Origin: Synechococcus sp. RSCCF101 | Lineage (GTDB): Bacteria; Cyanobacteriota; Cyanobacteriia; PCC-6307; Cyanobiaceae | NCBI RefSeq assembly: GCF_008807075.1 | Contig: NZ_CP035632.1 | Coordinates: forward strand, 2,108,001 to 2,172,000 | Direction: 5' to 3' | Length of the DNA: 64,000 nucleotides | Part shown: piece by piece, positions 27,859 to 40,417 of the stretch | Position numbering within the stretch: position 1 is the stretch's first letter | Layout: the number at the start of each line of letters is the position of its first letter | Program-made: the position numbers and the translations under genes | The notes under the pieces: model-generated | What the model was told of the DNA's origin: nothing | The model's database searches: none | Seen by the model: only the letters and a program-made list of their open reading frames with translations

Positions 27859-28803
27859 GTGAGCACTGAGGCGGAACTGGCAGAGGCCCTGAAGCGGCGC
27901 GCCCGAGCTGAAGGGTTCGACCCGGTGGGGCTGGCCAGCGCCAGTGGCAGCCCGCGGCTGCAGGCCCGCAGCGCAGCGCTGCAGCGATGGCTGGAGGCGG
28001 GCCATCAGGCCGACATGCACTGGATGGCCTCCCCCAGACGGCAGCGGATCGAGCACCTGATGCCGGAGGTGCAATCCGTTCTCGCCGTGGCGCTTCCCTA
28101 TCGCGTCTCCGGCGAGCGCCGGGCCGGCAGCCTGGCCGTGGCCCGCTATGGCTGGGGGCGCGACTACCACCGCGTGATCGATCAGCGCCTGCGCCGCATC
28201 GGCCACTGGCTGAGCAGCCAGCGACCCGACGCACGCTGGCGGGCCTGCGTGGACTCGGCCCCGCTGATGGACAAGGCCTGGGCTGAGGAGGCGGGCCTGG
28301 GGTGGATCGGCAAGAACGGAAATCTCATCCACCCCGAGCGTGGGTCGTGGCTGCTGATCGGCCACCTGCTGCTCAGCCTGCCGCTCCCCGCCGACCCACC
28401 GGCGCTGGCCCGCTGCGGGGCCTGCACGCTCTGCATCACGGCCTGTCCGACCGGGGCGATTCCGGAGCCGTTCGTGGTCGACAGCCGGCGCTGCATCGCG
28501 TACCACACGATTGAGAACCGGGATCCGGAGCTTCCCGGCGAGATCGAAGCGGCCATGGGGCCCTGGGTGGCGGGCTGCGACATTTGCCAGGAGGTGTGCC
28601 CGTGGAACGGCGCACGGGTGCCGCTCAGCACGGATCCAGAGCTGCAGCCGCGCTCCTGGATGCTGGCCCTCACGCGGCAACAGGTGATGGAGTGGAGCGA
28701 CAGCCTCTGGGATCAGCGGCTGCGGGCCTCCGCGCTGCGGCGGATCAAACCCTGGATGTGGCGTCGCAATGCACGACACTCCTACCCTCCTGGCAGATCG
28801 TGA
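27859..28803 (+). CDS. queG: Epoxyqueuosine reductase QueG
   Basis: 314 residues with a GTG start. The N-terminal cobalamin-binding region (WLEAGHQADMHWMA, ALPYRV) leads to the catalytic aspartate region in VDSAPLMDKAWAEEAGLGW and IGKNGNLIHPERGSW. Two four-iron clusters are marked by CGACTLCITACPTGAI and CDICQEVCPWN. QueG reduces epoxyqueuosine in tRNA to queuosine, the final step. There is no HEAT-repeat extension. Its 3' end is followed 7 bp later by the ATG of the TPR gene, consistent with one transcript. Confidence 0.95.
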   Translation: MSTEAELAEALKRRARAEGFDPVGLASASGSPRLQARSAALQRWLEAGHQADMHWMASPRRQRIEHLMPEVQSVLAVALPYRVSGERRAGSLAVARYGWGRDYHRVIDQRLRRIGHWLSSQRPDARWRACVDSAPLMDKAWAEEAGLGWIGKNGNLIHPERGSWLLIGHLLLSLPLPADPPALARCGACTLCITACPTGAIPEPFVVDSRRCIAYHTIENRDPELPGEIEAAMGPWVAGCDICQEVCPWNGARVPLSTDPELQPRSWMLALTRQQVMEWSDSLWDQRLRASALRRIKPWMWRRNARHSYPPGRS

Positions 28804-28810
28804 AGGCTGG

Positions 28811-29695
28811 ATGAACCGGTCCTGGCATCCGTGGCTGGCCAGCGGCGCGATGGCGCTCAGCGCACTCCTGACGCCCGCGGCTCGGGCGCTCACGCCCTAC
28901 GTGTACGTCCCCCCGCCGCAGGAGCTGCAGGGTGCGGGTCTGGGAATCGCCCAGACGGCCCGCCAGCTGCTGCGGCTGGGGCAGGCGCGCGAGGCCGCCA
29001 GGCTGGCAGCGCTCTCCAGCAGGCTGATTCCAAGCGATCCGAGGGTGTGGGCGCTGCTGGCAGAGGCACAGCTGCGCAGCGATCAGCTGCAGGACGCACG
29101 GGTCTCCCTGGCCCGGGCCAAGGAGCTCGATCCCGACAAGGCGGCGATCTGGTTCGCCGAGGCGGCCCTGGCCCTGCGATCCGGTCAGCCCGATGAAGCG
29201 GTGACCCTGCTGGATGAGGGACTGAGCCGCGATGCCAACAATGCCGGCGCCTACTTCGATCTCGGCAACGCGCGCATCATGCAGGAGCGGCCGCAGGATG
29301 CACTGGCAGCCTTCGAGAAGGCCGCCTCCCTGCGCGCCGACTTCTGGGAGGCGATCAACAACCAGGGTCTGATCCTGTTCGAGATGGGGCAGACGCGACA
29401 GGCGATCGATCGCTGGCGCCGGGCCCTGACGATCACGGCCAATGCGGAGCCCCGTCTGGCGCTGGCCGCGGCTCTGCTCCAGCTGAACGGGTCCAATCGC
29501 CCTGAAGCCCGTGAGCTGGCCAGTGAGGCGCTCGGCGAGGACCCCAACTACGTGCTGGCCAGCCATCAGGAGGAGCAGCTCTGGGGGCCGAAGCTGCGGG
29601 AGGCCGCCAGGACGCTGCTGAACGATCCGGACCTCAAGGCCGCTGTCGAACGGGCCATGGCCAATGCGGATGGCCAGCCGCGCCCGGCTCCCTGA
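28811..29695 (+). CDS. Exported tetratricopeptide-repeat protein
   Basis: About 294 residues from ATG 28811; earlier starts inside queG are less likely. The N-terminus has a hydrophobic stretch ending LLTPAARALTPYVYVP, a likely signal peptide with cleavage near residue 28. At least four TPR motifs follow (residues ~70-210: DPRVWALLAEAQLRSDQ, AAIWFAEAALALRSGQPDEA, AGAYFDLGNARIMQERPQDA, DFWEAINNQGLILFEMGQTR). TPRs bind partner proteins; the partner here is unknown. The gene is conserved in position between queG and the gyrA paralog in picocyanobacteria. Membrane or lumenal location is an inference from the leader only. Confidence 0.82.
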   Translation: MNRSWHPWLASGAMALSALLTPAARALTPYVYVPPPQELQGAGLGIAQTARQLLRLGQAREAARLAALSSRLIPSDPRVWALLAEAQLRSDQLQDARVSLARAKELDPDKAAIWFAEAALALRSGQPDEAVTLLDEGLSRDANNAGAYFDLGNARIMQERPQDALAAFEKAASLRADFWEAINNQGLILFEMGQTRQAIDRWRRALTITANAEPRLALAAALLQLNGSNRPEARELASEALGEDPNYVLASHQEEQLWGPKLREAARTLLNDPDLKAAVERAMANADGQPRPAP

Positions 29696-29772
29696 ACCGC
29701 CGCCGCGCACCGGAGCCCTGGCGCACCATCGGTATGGTGAGCCCCGCCGCCGCGTGAGACCGGTCGTTGGCC

Positions 29773-32253
<2,481 letters not shown>

Positions 32254-32264
32254 CGCCGCAGCCC

Positions 32265-33752
<1,488 letters not shown>

Positions 33753-33804
33753 AGAGTGAAGTGAGGCGACCCTGACTGTATGGCTCGCTGCCTCGGAACG
33801 GACT

Positions 33805-36189
33805 TCACGCCTTCATGCGGCGGGGCAGAGCCTGCTCATAACGCTCGGCCATGGCATCGAGATCGAGATCCAGCAGCGCCGTACCGGTCAGGCTCAGCCG
33901 CAGGCGGCGCTCGCCGCTGACCGAGCCGATGCAGCAGGCCGGTGGCGCGGCATGATCCGGATCACCGGCGGCCAGAAGGGCCTGCCAGGCCGCCTCCGCA
34001 GCAGCCGGAATGCTGACCAGAACGCGGGCACCCCCCTCGGCGAACAGCAGCCGATCGATGCGGCCGGAGGCGCTGGCAAGGTCGATCCCGGCTCCGAGGC
34101 CACCGCCGAGGCAGCTTTCCGCCAGGGCCACGGCCAGCCCGCCGTCACTGCAGTCATGGGCGGACGCGAGCAGGCCGCCGGCCGCGGCACGTCGCACGAG
34201 AGTCTGCACGCTGCGCTCCAGATCCAGGTCGGGCCGGGGCGGCCGGCCGGTCACCCGGCCGTGCACCGCACTGAGGTAACTGCTGCCGCCAAGGGAGACC
34301 CGGTCGTCCTCCTGGGCCTCCAGCGGCACCCCCAGCAGCCAGATCCGATCGCCGGGCGTGCGCCAGGCCAGGCCAACGAGACGCTCCAGATCGTGGACCA
34401 GTCCCACCATCCCCACCACCGGCGTTGGATGGATCGGCAGCAGGCTGCCATCAGGCTGGCGGGTCTCGTTGTAGAGTGAGACGTTGCCACCGGTGACGGG
34501 CGTCTCCAGGCAGCGGCAGCCCTCCGCCAGCCCTCGGCAGGCCATGGCGAGCTGCCAGTAGCCGGTCGGGGTCTCCGGTGAGGGGAAGTTGAGGTTGTCG
34601 GTCACGGCCAGAGGCTCGGCGCCGCAGCAGCTGAGATTGCGGGCCGCCTCCGCCACCGCCGCCATGGCGCCCCGCTCGGGATCGAGGGCCACCCAGCGGT
34701 TGGGGCAGTCCACGGTGGCGGCCACACCCCGGCGGGAGGGCTCGGAGGACCCGGGGCCGCACTGGGGCCGCAGCCGCACCACGGCGGCATCGGCTCCTCC
34801 CGGCGGGATGACCGTGTTGGCCTGCACCTGATGGTCGTACTGACGCCAGACCCAGCGCTTGCTGGCCACGGTGGGGTCATCCAGAAGGGTCAGCAGCAGA
34901 TCGTCCCAGCTGCGGGTGCTGGCGTCGCCGGAGGCCGCGACCTCCAGGCCGTGGGTCGAGCAGGGCGGCAGCTGATCCTCGCTCCAGAGCCAGTGCCGAC
35001 GGATCTCCTCCGGCGGTTCCGCCAGCAGGGTGTGGCTGTTGATGGGCGTGTCATCGGCCAGGGCCGAGGCCGGCACCTCGGCGGCCACGCTCCCGCCCTG
35101 GAGCACCCGCACGATGGGCTCCTCCAGCACCCGGCCCACCACGGCGGCCTGCAGGCCCCAGCGACGGAACCGGGCCATCAGCGCCTCCTCGCGGCCGGCG
35201 GCCACCACGAAGAGCATGCGCTCCTGCGATTCGGAGAGCAGAAACTCGTAGGCCGACATGCCCCGCTCCCGGGCCGGCACCCGGTCCAGATCGAGTTCGA
35301 TGCCGACACCGCCGTTGGCGGCCATCTCCGAGCAGCTGCAGGTGAGCCCTGCGGCGCCCATGTCCTGGGCGGCGAGCACATCGCCGCTGGCGAAGGCCTC
35401 CAGGCAGGCCTCGATCAGGCCCTTCTCCAGGAAGGGATCCCCCACCTGCACGGCGGGACGATCGTCGAGGGAGGCCTCGCTGAGCTCGGCACTGGCGAAG
35501 CTGGCTCCGCCCATCCCATCCCGACCGGTGGTGCTGCCCACGTACACCACCGGGTTGCCGATGCCCACGGCACCGGAGCGGACGATCGACTCGGTCTCCA
35601 TCAGCCCCAGGGCCATGGCGTTGACCAGGGGGTTGCCGGCATAGGCCGGGTCGAAGCCCACCTCACCGCCGACGGTCGGCACGCCGACGCAGTTGCCGTA
35701 ATGGGCGATGCCCGCCACCACCCCCTCCACCAGGCCCACGGTGCGCGGATCCTCCAGGGCCCCGAAGCGGAGGGAGTTCAGCAGGGCGATCGGACGGGCC
35801 CCCATGGTGAAGATGTCCCGCAGGATGCCCCCGACGCCGGTGGCGGCGCCCTGAAACGGCTCGACGGCGGAGGGATGGTTGTGGCTCTCGATCTTGAACG
35901 CCAGGCGCTGGCCTTCCCCGAGGTCCACCACACCGGCGTTCTCGCCGGGGCCCACCAGGATGCGGGGTCCCTCCGTCGGAAAGCCCCGCAGCAGGGGGCG
36001 CGAGTTGCGGTAGCAGCAGTGCTCCGACCACATCACGCCGAACATGCCCAGCTCGGCCCGGTTCGGAGGACGGCCAAGCCGCCTGACGATCTCCGCGTGA
36101 TCGGCCTCGCTGAGCCCCTCCTGGCGCAGGGCATCGGCAAGCACGAAAGCGGGCTCCTGGCTCACGGCGGTCCACCGGTCAGCCTCCAC
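33805..36189 (-). CDS. purL: Phosphoribosylformylglycinamidine synthase subunit II (PurL)
   Basis: 794 residues, the small-PurL type that works with PurQ and PurS, which are not in this window. The N-terminal signature [15 protein letters not shown], the ATP-binding [21 protein letters not shown], and SFNxP-like [19 protein letters not shown] are all present, and a second pseudo-symmetric half follows ([30 protein letters not shown]). It amidates FGAR in purine synthesis, using ammonia. It sits between the PRC-barrel protein and purF on the minus strand, 48 bp from the former. ATG at 36189; MSQEPAF-type starts further in are possible. Confidence 0.97.
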   Translation of the reverse strand: MEADRWTAVSQEPAFVLADALRQEGLSEADHAEIVRRLGRPPNRAELGMFGVMWSEHCCYRNSRPLLRGFPTEGPRILVGPGENAGVVDLGEGQRLAFKIESHNHPSAVEPFQGAATGVGGILRDIFTMGARPIALLNSLRFGALEDPRTVGLVEGVVAGIAHYGNCVGVPTVGGEVGFDPAYAGNPLVNAMALGLMETESIVRSGAVGIGNPVVYVGSTTGRDGMGGASFASAELSEASLDDRPAVQVGDPFLEKGLIEACLEAFASGDVLAAQDMGAAGLTCSCSEMAANGGVGIELDLDRVPARERGMSAYEFLLSESQERMLFVVAAGREEALMARFRRWGLQAAVVGRVLEEPIVRVLQGGSVAAEVPASALADDTPINSHTLLAEPPEEIRRHWLWSEDQLPPCSTHGLEVAASGDASTRSWDDLLLTLLDDPTVASKRWVWRQYDHQVQANTVIPPGGADAAVVRLRPQCGPGSSEPSRRGVAATVDCPNRWVALDPERGAMAAVAEAARNLSCCGAEPLAVTDNLNFPSPETPTGYWQLAMACRGLAEGCRCLETPVTGGNVSLYNETRQPDGSLLPIHPTPVVGMVGLVHDLERLVGLAWRTPGDRIWLLGVPLEAQEDDRVSLGGSSYLSAVHGRVTGRPPRPDLDLERSVQTLVRRAAAGGLLASAHDCSDGGLAVALAESCLGGGLGAGIDLASASGRIDRLLFAEGGARVLVSIPAAAEAAWQALLAAGDPDHAAPPACCIGSVSGERRLRLSLTGTALLDLDLDAMAERYEQALPRRMKA

Positions 36190-36237
36190 TTTCGCTGAGG
36201 GCGGTCAGCGGGTCGGAACCGACGCGGTTGACCGTCT

Positions 36238-37002
36238 TCAGAGCCAGGGATCGGGGCGATCCCGCGGATCGGGACGGTCCCTGGGGTCATCCTCCTCCCA
36301 CTCATCCCAGACATCCCGGGCCGGGGGCGGCTCCCGGGCGGGAGCATCCGGTCCGTCCCAGCCGTCGTCGTCCTCCAGCCAGCCCTCCAGCCGGCTGCCG
36401 GCCCGCTGGCCGAACTCCTGAACCTGATCCCGCAGGTTGCCGGTGCGGTCGTCGAACTGATCGCGCCAGCGCCGCGAGCGTCGCATCAGCTCCTCCCGCA
36501 CGCTGGCCCGCACCAGGGGCAGGTCATCAAGACCCTGCAGCGCCGTGGTCACCCGGCCGGGCTGCTGGTCGGTGATGCGTCGGGGGTCGAGGCGCCAGCG
36601 GCTGCTGCCGGGGACGCGGGGATCGCTGCGGCTGACGAGGTAATCGATGATCGCTCCATCGGACAGCCGCACGCTGCAGTCGGCGATGGTGCCGATCACC
36701 TCGCCACCGGCATCCATCACCGGGGCCAGCAGCAGCGTGGGCAGGCGCTCGAGCGTCTCGTTGTCCGTGCCGGCGCCCTCGCCCCGCACGAAGGCCTCCT
36801 GGGTGGTGAGCCCACGCAGCTGGTTCAGCCGCCAGACCCAGCGCTGCTGGCCGAACTGGGACGGGCGGGTGGCCCAGCCGAGCAACCGGTGCACGGGCGG
36901 ATGCATCCAGGCGATGCAGCCCTGACCCCGGTCCAGCCCCTCCTCGCAGCGCACACGCCGCAGCAGGAGATCGCTGAGCAGCAGGCTCTCGGGCGCCTTC
37001 AC
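36238..37002 (-). CDS. PRC-barrel-like protein of unknown function, translationally coupled to dnaN
   Basis: 254 residues with a GTG start that overlaps the dnaN stop (GTGA). Two PRC-barrel-like segments can be seen: an N-terminal one (LLLSDLLLRRVRCEEGLDRG) and a clearer one near residue 90-125 (LLLAPVMDAGGEVIGTIADCSVRLSDG, YLVSRSDPR). The last ~90 residues are charged and then acidic, rich in Asp, Pro and Arg, with a short tandem DPRDRP repeat at the end. PRC-barrels bind RNA or protein; no activity is known for this family. The gene sits between dnaN and purL in picocyanobacteria as I know them, which suggests a conserved but unexplained link to the replication locus. Confidence 0.78.
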   Translation of the reverse strand: MKAPESLLLSDLLLRRVRCEEGLDRGQGCIAWMHPPVHRLLGWATRPSQFGQQRWVWRLNQLRGLTTQEAFVRGEGAGTDNETLERLPTLLLAPVMDAGGEVIGTIADCSVRLSDGAIIDYLVSRSDPRVPGSSRWRLDPRRITDQQPGRVTTALQGLDDLPLVRASVREELMRRSRRWRDQFDDRTGNLRDQVQEFGQRAGSRLEGWLEDDDGWDGPDAPAREPPPARDVWDEWEEDDPRDRPDPRDRPDPWL

Positions 37003-38144
37003 GTGCGGATCTGGACCGGCATCACCAGGTAGGTGAACCGGGGTTTGTCAGCTTCAGCGCTGAGCACGGCGGGGGTGGTGGCGGTGTTGCACTGCAGCAC
37101 CACCCGCTCATCGGTCAGGGCCTTGAGTCCCTCGAGCAGATAGCGGACGTTGAAGGCGATCTCGAGCGGCTCGCCTTCGATGCGGGCCGCCAGGGATTCG
37201 GCGCCACTGCCCACGTCCTGCGCATCGGCACCGACGCGGAGCACCCCGGCGGCCGGATCGCTGGAGAGGCGCACCACATTGTTGTGCTGATCAGCCAGAA
37301 CGGCCACCCGTTCCAGAGCCGCCTGCAGGGCCTTGCGGTCCACGAAGATGCGCCGGTTGAACGAGGCCGGAATCAGCTGCCGGTACTGGGGGTAGCTCCC
37401 ATCCAGGCTGCGGCTGGTGACGACGCGGTCGGCCCAGAGAAAGACCACCTGACCCCGCTCGGAGAAGAGGCTCACGCCGTCCTCGGGCGGCTGGCCGGAG
37501 AGCAGGCGCTCCACCTCACGCAGGGACCGGCTCGGCACCGTCAGCTCGAAGGGCTCGTCGGCCGTGGCGGGTTCCGCCACGGCATCCGGAATGGTCTGGA
37601 CCGCCAGGCGGTGACCGTCGGTGGCGGCCGCCTCCATCGATCGCTCCGTGAGGCTCAGGTGCACGCCGGTGAGCAACTGCTTGGCCTCATCGCCGCTGCT
37701 GGCGAAGAGGGTGCTGCGCAGGCCGCCGATCAGGGCCTCGGCGGAGAGTCGGATCGGCACCCCCGATTGCACCAGAGGCAGGTCCGGGAAGTCGTCGGCG
37801 GGCATGCCCCGCATCTGGTAAGAGCCGGTGAGGGAGGTGAGCTCCACCGATTCGCCGTCCTCGGAGGCGGTGAGGGTGATCGGGCTGTCCCCGGGCAGCC
37901 GGGCGACGATGTCGGAGAAGAGTCGTGCGGGGACCGTCACCGCTCCGCTGCTCTCGACACTGGCGGGCAGAGAGGTCTGAATCCCGAGGCTCAGATCGAA
38001 GCCGGTCAGGCTGAGGCGGCCGGTGCCGGCATCGGCGGTGAGCAGCACGTTGGCCAGCACCGGGTGGGTGGGGCGCGAGGCGACAGCCCGTCCCACCAGT
38101 TGCAGGCTGCCGTTCAGTTCGATCTGGGAACAGACCAGCTTCAT
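36999..38144 (-). CDS. dnaN: DNA polymerase III sliding clamp subunit beta
   Basis: 381 residues from the ATG at 38144; the open frame continues upstream, but this start gives MKLVCSQIELNGSLQLVGRAV, the family N-terminus. Three repeated clamp domains are recognisable, with the C-terminal LVMPVQIRT forming the terminal conserved end. It encircles DNA and tethers polymerase. Picocyanobacterial genomes are usually numbered from this gene because the replication origin lies beside it. Upstream is the 436 bp gap described as the origin candidate; downstream the PRC-barrel gene overlaps by 3 bp. Confidence 0.97.
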   Translation of the reverse strand: MKLVCSQIELNGSLQLVGRAVASRPTHPVLANVLLTADAGTGRLSLTGFDLSLGIQTSLPASVESSGAVTVPARLFSDIVARLPGDSPITLTASEDGESVELTSLTGSYQMRGMPADDFPDLPLVQSGVPIRLSAEALIGGLRSTLFASSGDEAKQLLTGVHLSLTERSMEAAATDGHRLAVQTIPDAVAEPATADEPFELTVPSRSLREVERLLSGQPPEDGVSLFSERGQVVFLWADRVVTSRSLDGSYPQYRQLIPASFNRRIFVDRKALQAALERVAVLADQHNNVVRLSSDPAAGVLRVGADAQDVGSGAESLAARIEGEPLEIAFNVRYLLEGLKALTDERVVLQCNTATTPAVLSAEADKPRFTYLVMPVQIRT

Positions 38145-38580
38145 GGTGGGGATGCAGGGGCTGGCGGCGGGCCGCCGAATCGGGCACCACGGTTTCACAG
38201 GAGGTGATGCCAGAGCAAGGGTGCCCCGGACCGGCCTGCGATCGCGAGGCCACCGGGAACGACGCGACGGTATCCACTTCCCCAGACCGTGGAAATCCCT
38301 ACGACTGAATGGTTTGAAGAAGGTCTTGAACAAGAACAAAAACCGCCGTAGCAGGGCCTGGGGAAACGCTGAAAAAAGCAGCTCATCCCCGTTCCGACCG
38401 CGATCTGCTCCAGCCGGCGCTGTGGAGACGGAGATGTCGGCTGGGGACGGCCACCCCGCTTTCCCCTGAGTTCACAGAACCCCCAGCCTGTTGAACGGCG
38501 CAGACCGAACCAGGCGCCTCAGGCCCGGTCGTTCTCCACGGCCTGGGGAGGGCGTCTTCCGCAGGTTCTCCCCAGCCGGC
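38145..38580. other. Candidate chromosomal replication origin region (dnaN-thrC gap)
   Basis: This 436 bp stretch is the largest gap in the window and I see no open frame in it that looks like a gene. It is delimited by dnaN and thrC, the arrangement where the origin is expected in picocyanobacteria. It contains four sequences two mismatches from the cyanobacterial DnaA box TTTTCCACA (38270-38278, 38288-38296, 38421-38429, 38532-38540), five copies of TCCCCAG on either strand, one exact GCGATCGC (38238-38245), and an AT-rich 39 bp segment (38304-38342, 13 G/C). No perfect DnaA box was found, so this is an inference from position plus motif clustering. dnaA is not in this window. Confidence 0.55.
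38304..38342. other. AT-rich segment, possible DNA unwinding element
   Basis: Only 13 of 39 bases are G or C here, about 33%, against roughly two thirds around it. It contains the runs GAACAAGAACAAAAA and is flanked by near-DnaA boxes on the left. It is the most AT-rich stretch of that length I noticed in the non-coding sequence. Unwinding elements in bacterial origins are AT-rich and lie beside DnaA box arrays, which fits; the upstream promoter of dnaN is an alternative explanation, since its −35/−10 region would fall in this direction. Confidence 0.4.
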
Positions 38581-39705
38581 TCAGAAGCCCATCACGCCGG
38601 CCACCACCGGCAGGGTCGGTTCCAGGTCGGTGTGGAAGGCCGCGTCGTTGTTGGCGATGGCGCAGTCGGGGTCCTTGAGCCCGTTGCCCGTGAGCACACA
38701 CACGACCGTGGCGCCGGATGGCACCTCCTCGGCCCGCTTCAGCAGACCCGCAACGGAGGCGGCACTGGCCGGTTCGCAGAACACACCCTCTTCGCCGCCC
38801 AGCAGCTTGTAGGCCGCGATGATCTCCTCATCGGTCACGTCGAGAAAGGCGCCACCGCTCTCGGCCCGCGCCGCCAGCGCCTTCTCCCGGTTCACCGGGT
38901 TGCCGATCCGGATTGCTGTGGCGATCGTCTCCGGATGCTCCACCGTGCTGCCCTGCACCAGGGGGGCGGAACCACTGGCCTGGAAGCCCATCATCCTGGG
39001 CAGGCTGGAACAGCGGCCGGCCCGCGCGTATTCCTGGAAACCCATCCAGTAGGCGCTGATGTTGCCTGCGTTGCCCATCGGGATGCAGAGCCAGTCCGGC
39101 GCCCGTCCCAGGGCATCCACCACCTCGAAAGCGGCGGTCTTCTGGCCCTGAAGCCGGTAGGGATTGACCGAGTTGACCAGGGTGACCGGATAGCTGGCCG
39201 CCATCTCCTGGACGATGCTGAGGGCGCGATCGAAGTTGCCGCGGATGGCCAGCACCTCGGCTCCGTAGACCAGCGCCTGGGCCAGCTTGCCCTGGGCCAC
39301 ATAGCCATCGGGAATCAGCACGAACGCCCTCAGACCGCCACGGCGGGCGTAGGCCGCGGCCGCGGCCGAGGTGTTGCCGGTGCTGGCGCAGATCACCGCC
39401 TCGCAGCCGGCCTCCTTGGCCTTGCTGATGGCCATGGTCATGCCACGGTCCTTGAAGGAGCCCGTGGGATTGAGGCCGTCGTATTTCAGGTGCACCGTCA
39501 CGCCACGGCCGATGCGCGCGGCCACGGCCGGAGCGGGGATCAGGGGGGTGGCTCCCTCCCGCAGCGTGATCACGGGAGTGGCTTCGCTCACCGGAAGCCA
39601 GGAGCGGTAGGCCTCGATCAGACCGGGCCAGTCGGCTGGGGACGGAGCAGCGGCCCTCCCCCATTGCCGAAGAAGCGGGGACAACCAGGACACCACGGCG
39701 CGCAC
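38581..39705 (-). CDS. thrC: Threonine synthase
   Basis: About 374 residues from the GTG at 39705; the frame is open further upstream but there it runs into the DUF1400 gene. The PLP lysine is in NPTGSFKDRG; the phosphate-binding STGNTSAAAAAYA and the later MGNAGNISAYWMGFQEY and GEEGVFCEPASAASVAGL segments are all present. It converts O-phosphohomoserine to threonine. Its 3' end forms the right border of the origin-candidate gap. In other picocyanobacteria thrC is also the gene on the other side of that gap. Confidence 0.94.
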   Translation of the reverse strand: MRAVVSWLSPLLRQWGRAAAPSPADWPGLIEAYRSWLPVSEATPVITLREGATPLIPAPAVAARIGRGVTVHLKYDGLNPTGSFKDRGMTMAISKAKEAGCEAVICASTGNTSAAAAAYARRGGLRAFVLIPDGYVAQGKLAQALVYGAEVLAIRGNFDRALSIVQEMAASYPVTLVNSVNPYRLQGQKTAAFEVVDALGRAPDWLCIPMGNAGNISAYWMGFQEYARAGRCSSLPRMMGFQASGSAPLVQGSTVEHPETIATAIRIGNPVNREKALAARAESGGAFLDVTDEEIIAAYKLLGGEEGVFCEPASAASVAGLLKRAEEVPSGATVVCVLTGNGLKDPDCAIANNDAAFHTDLEPTLPVVAGVMGF

Positions 39706-39721
39706 GTCGGTGCGGCCGAAT

Positions 39722-40417
39722 CTAGGGTGCGCTGCCCTCCGGATCCGAGGCGGCATCAGGGCCGGGGCCGGCATCGGTCCCGGAGCTGGAGTCCGGCGAC
39801 TCGATCCCACCCCGCAGACCGTCGAGGGGCGATTCACTGAAGAACCGCACCAGTTCAGCGATCGAGCTGGCCTTGCGGATCACGCCCATCAGTGCCGGGA
39901 TGTTCACCTCCATGTCGTCGGTGGGGTAGGCCTTGAGCCATCCCACCGGCGTCAGCCGGCCCTCCCCGTTGTCCAGGCCGAGGATCACTGCGGCCCGGAA
40001 GGCCGGAACACCGGACCGCGGACTGTTGAGTGGATACACGATCTGGGCGACCCGCTCGATGATGGCGGTGCCGATGCGTGTGTTCATCAGCCGACTGGTG
40101 AGCACCAGGGGGAGGCTGATGCCCTGATTGAGCAGGCCGGAGACGGTCTCGGGGTCCTGATTGCTGAAGCGCAGCACGTCCGCGAGCAGGCCCCGTGCCT
40201 GGCCGGTCTCGGCCAGGTGCTCGAGATCCGCCACGGGGATGGAGCGGCGGAAGGCGCCACTGACGAAGGCCACCCGTTCCGCGGCACGGCTGGGCAGTGC
40301 CTGGCTCAGGCTCAGACCCAGAAGCATCGCCAGAAGAGGAGCGGCGACAGCGCGGCGGGCGCGTGATGTGGGCACGGTGCTCTCGCTCACGGCGCTGACC
40401 AGCGATGGGCCCGACAT
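39722..40417 (-). CDS. Exported DUF1400-only protein
   Basis: 231 residues. There is a basic start followed by AVAAPLLAMLLGLSLSQALPSRAA, a signal peptide cleaved after about residue 45. The mature part contains the DUF1400 domain (AFVSGAFRRSIPVADLEHLAETGQ, RIGTAIIERVAQIVY), which in cyanobacteria usually precedes an alpha/beta hydrolase domain; that catalytic part is absent here. The last ~35 residues are acidic, low-complexity and end in DPEGSAP. A full DUF1400-hydrolase is encoded 7 kb away in this window. The gene starts 1 bp before the ABC1 kinase stop and is followed by thrC after 16 bp. Function unknown. Confidence 0.78.
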   Translation of the reverse strand: MSGPSLVSAVSESTVPTSRARRAVAAPLLAMLLGLSLSQALPSRAAERVAFVSGAFRRSIPVADLEHLAETGQARGLLADVLRFSNQDPETVSGLLNQGISLPLVLTSRLMNTRIGTAIIERVAQIVYPLNSPRSGVPAFRAAVILGLDNGEGRLTPVGWLKAYPTDDMEVNIPALMGVIRKASSIAELVRFFSESPLDGLRGGIESPDSSSGTDAGPGPDAASDPEGSAP

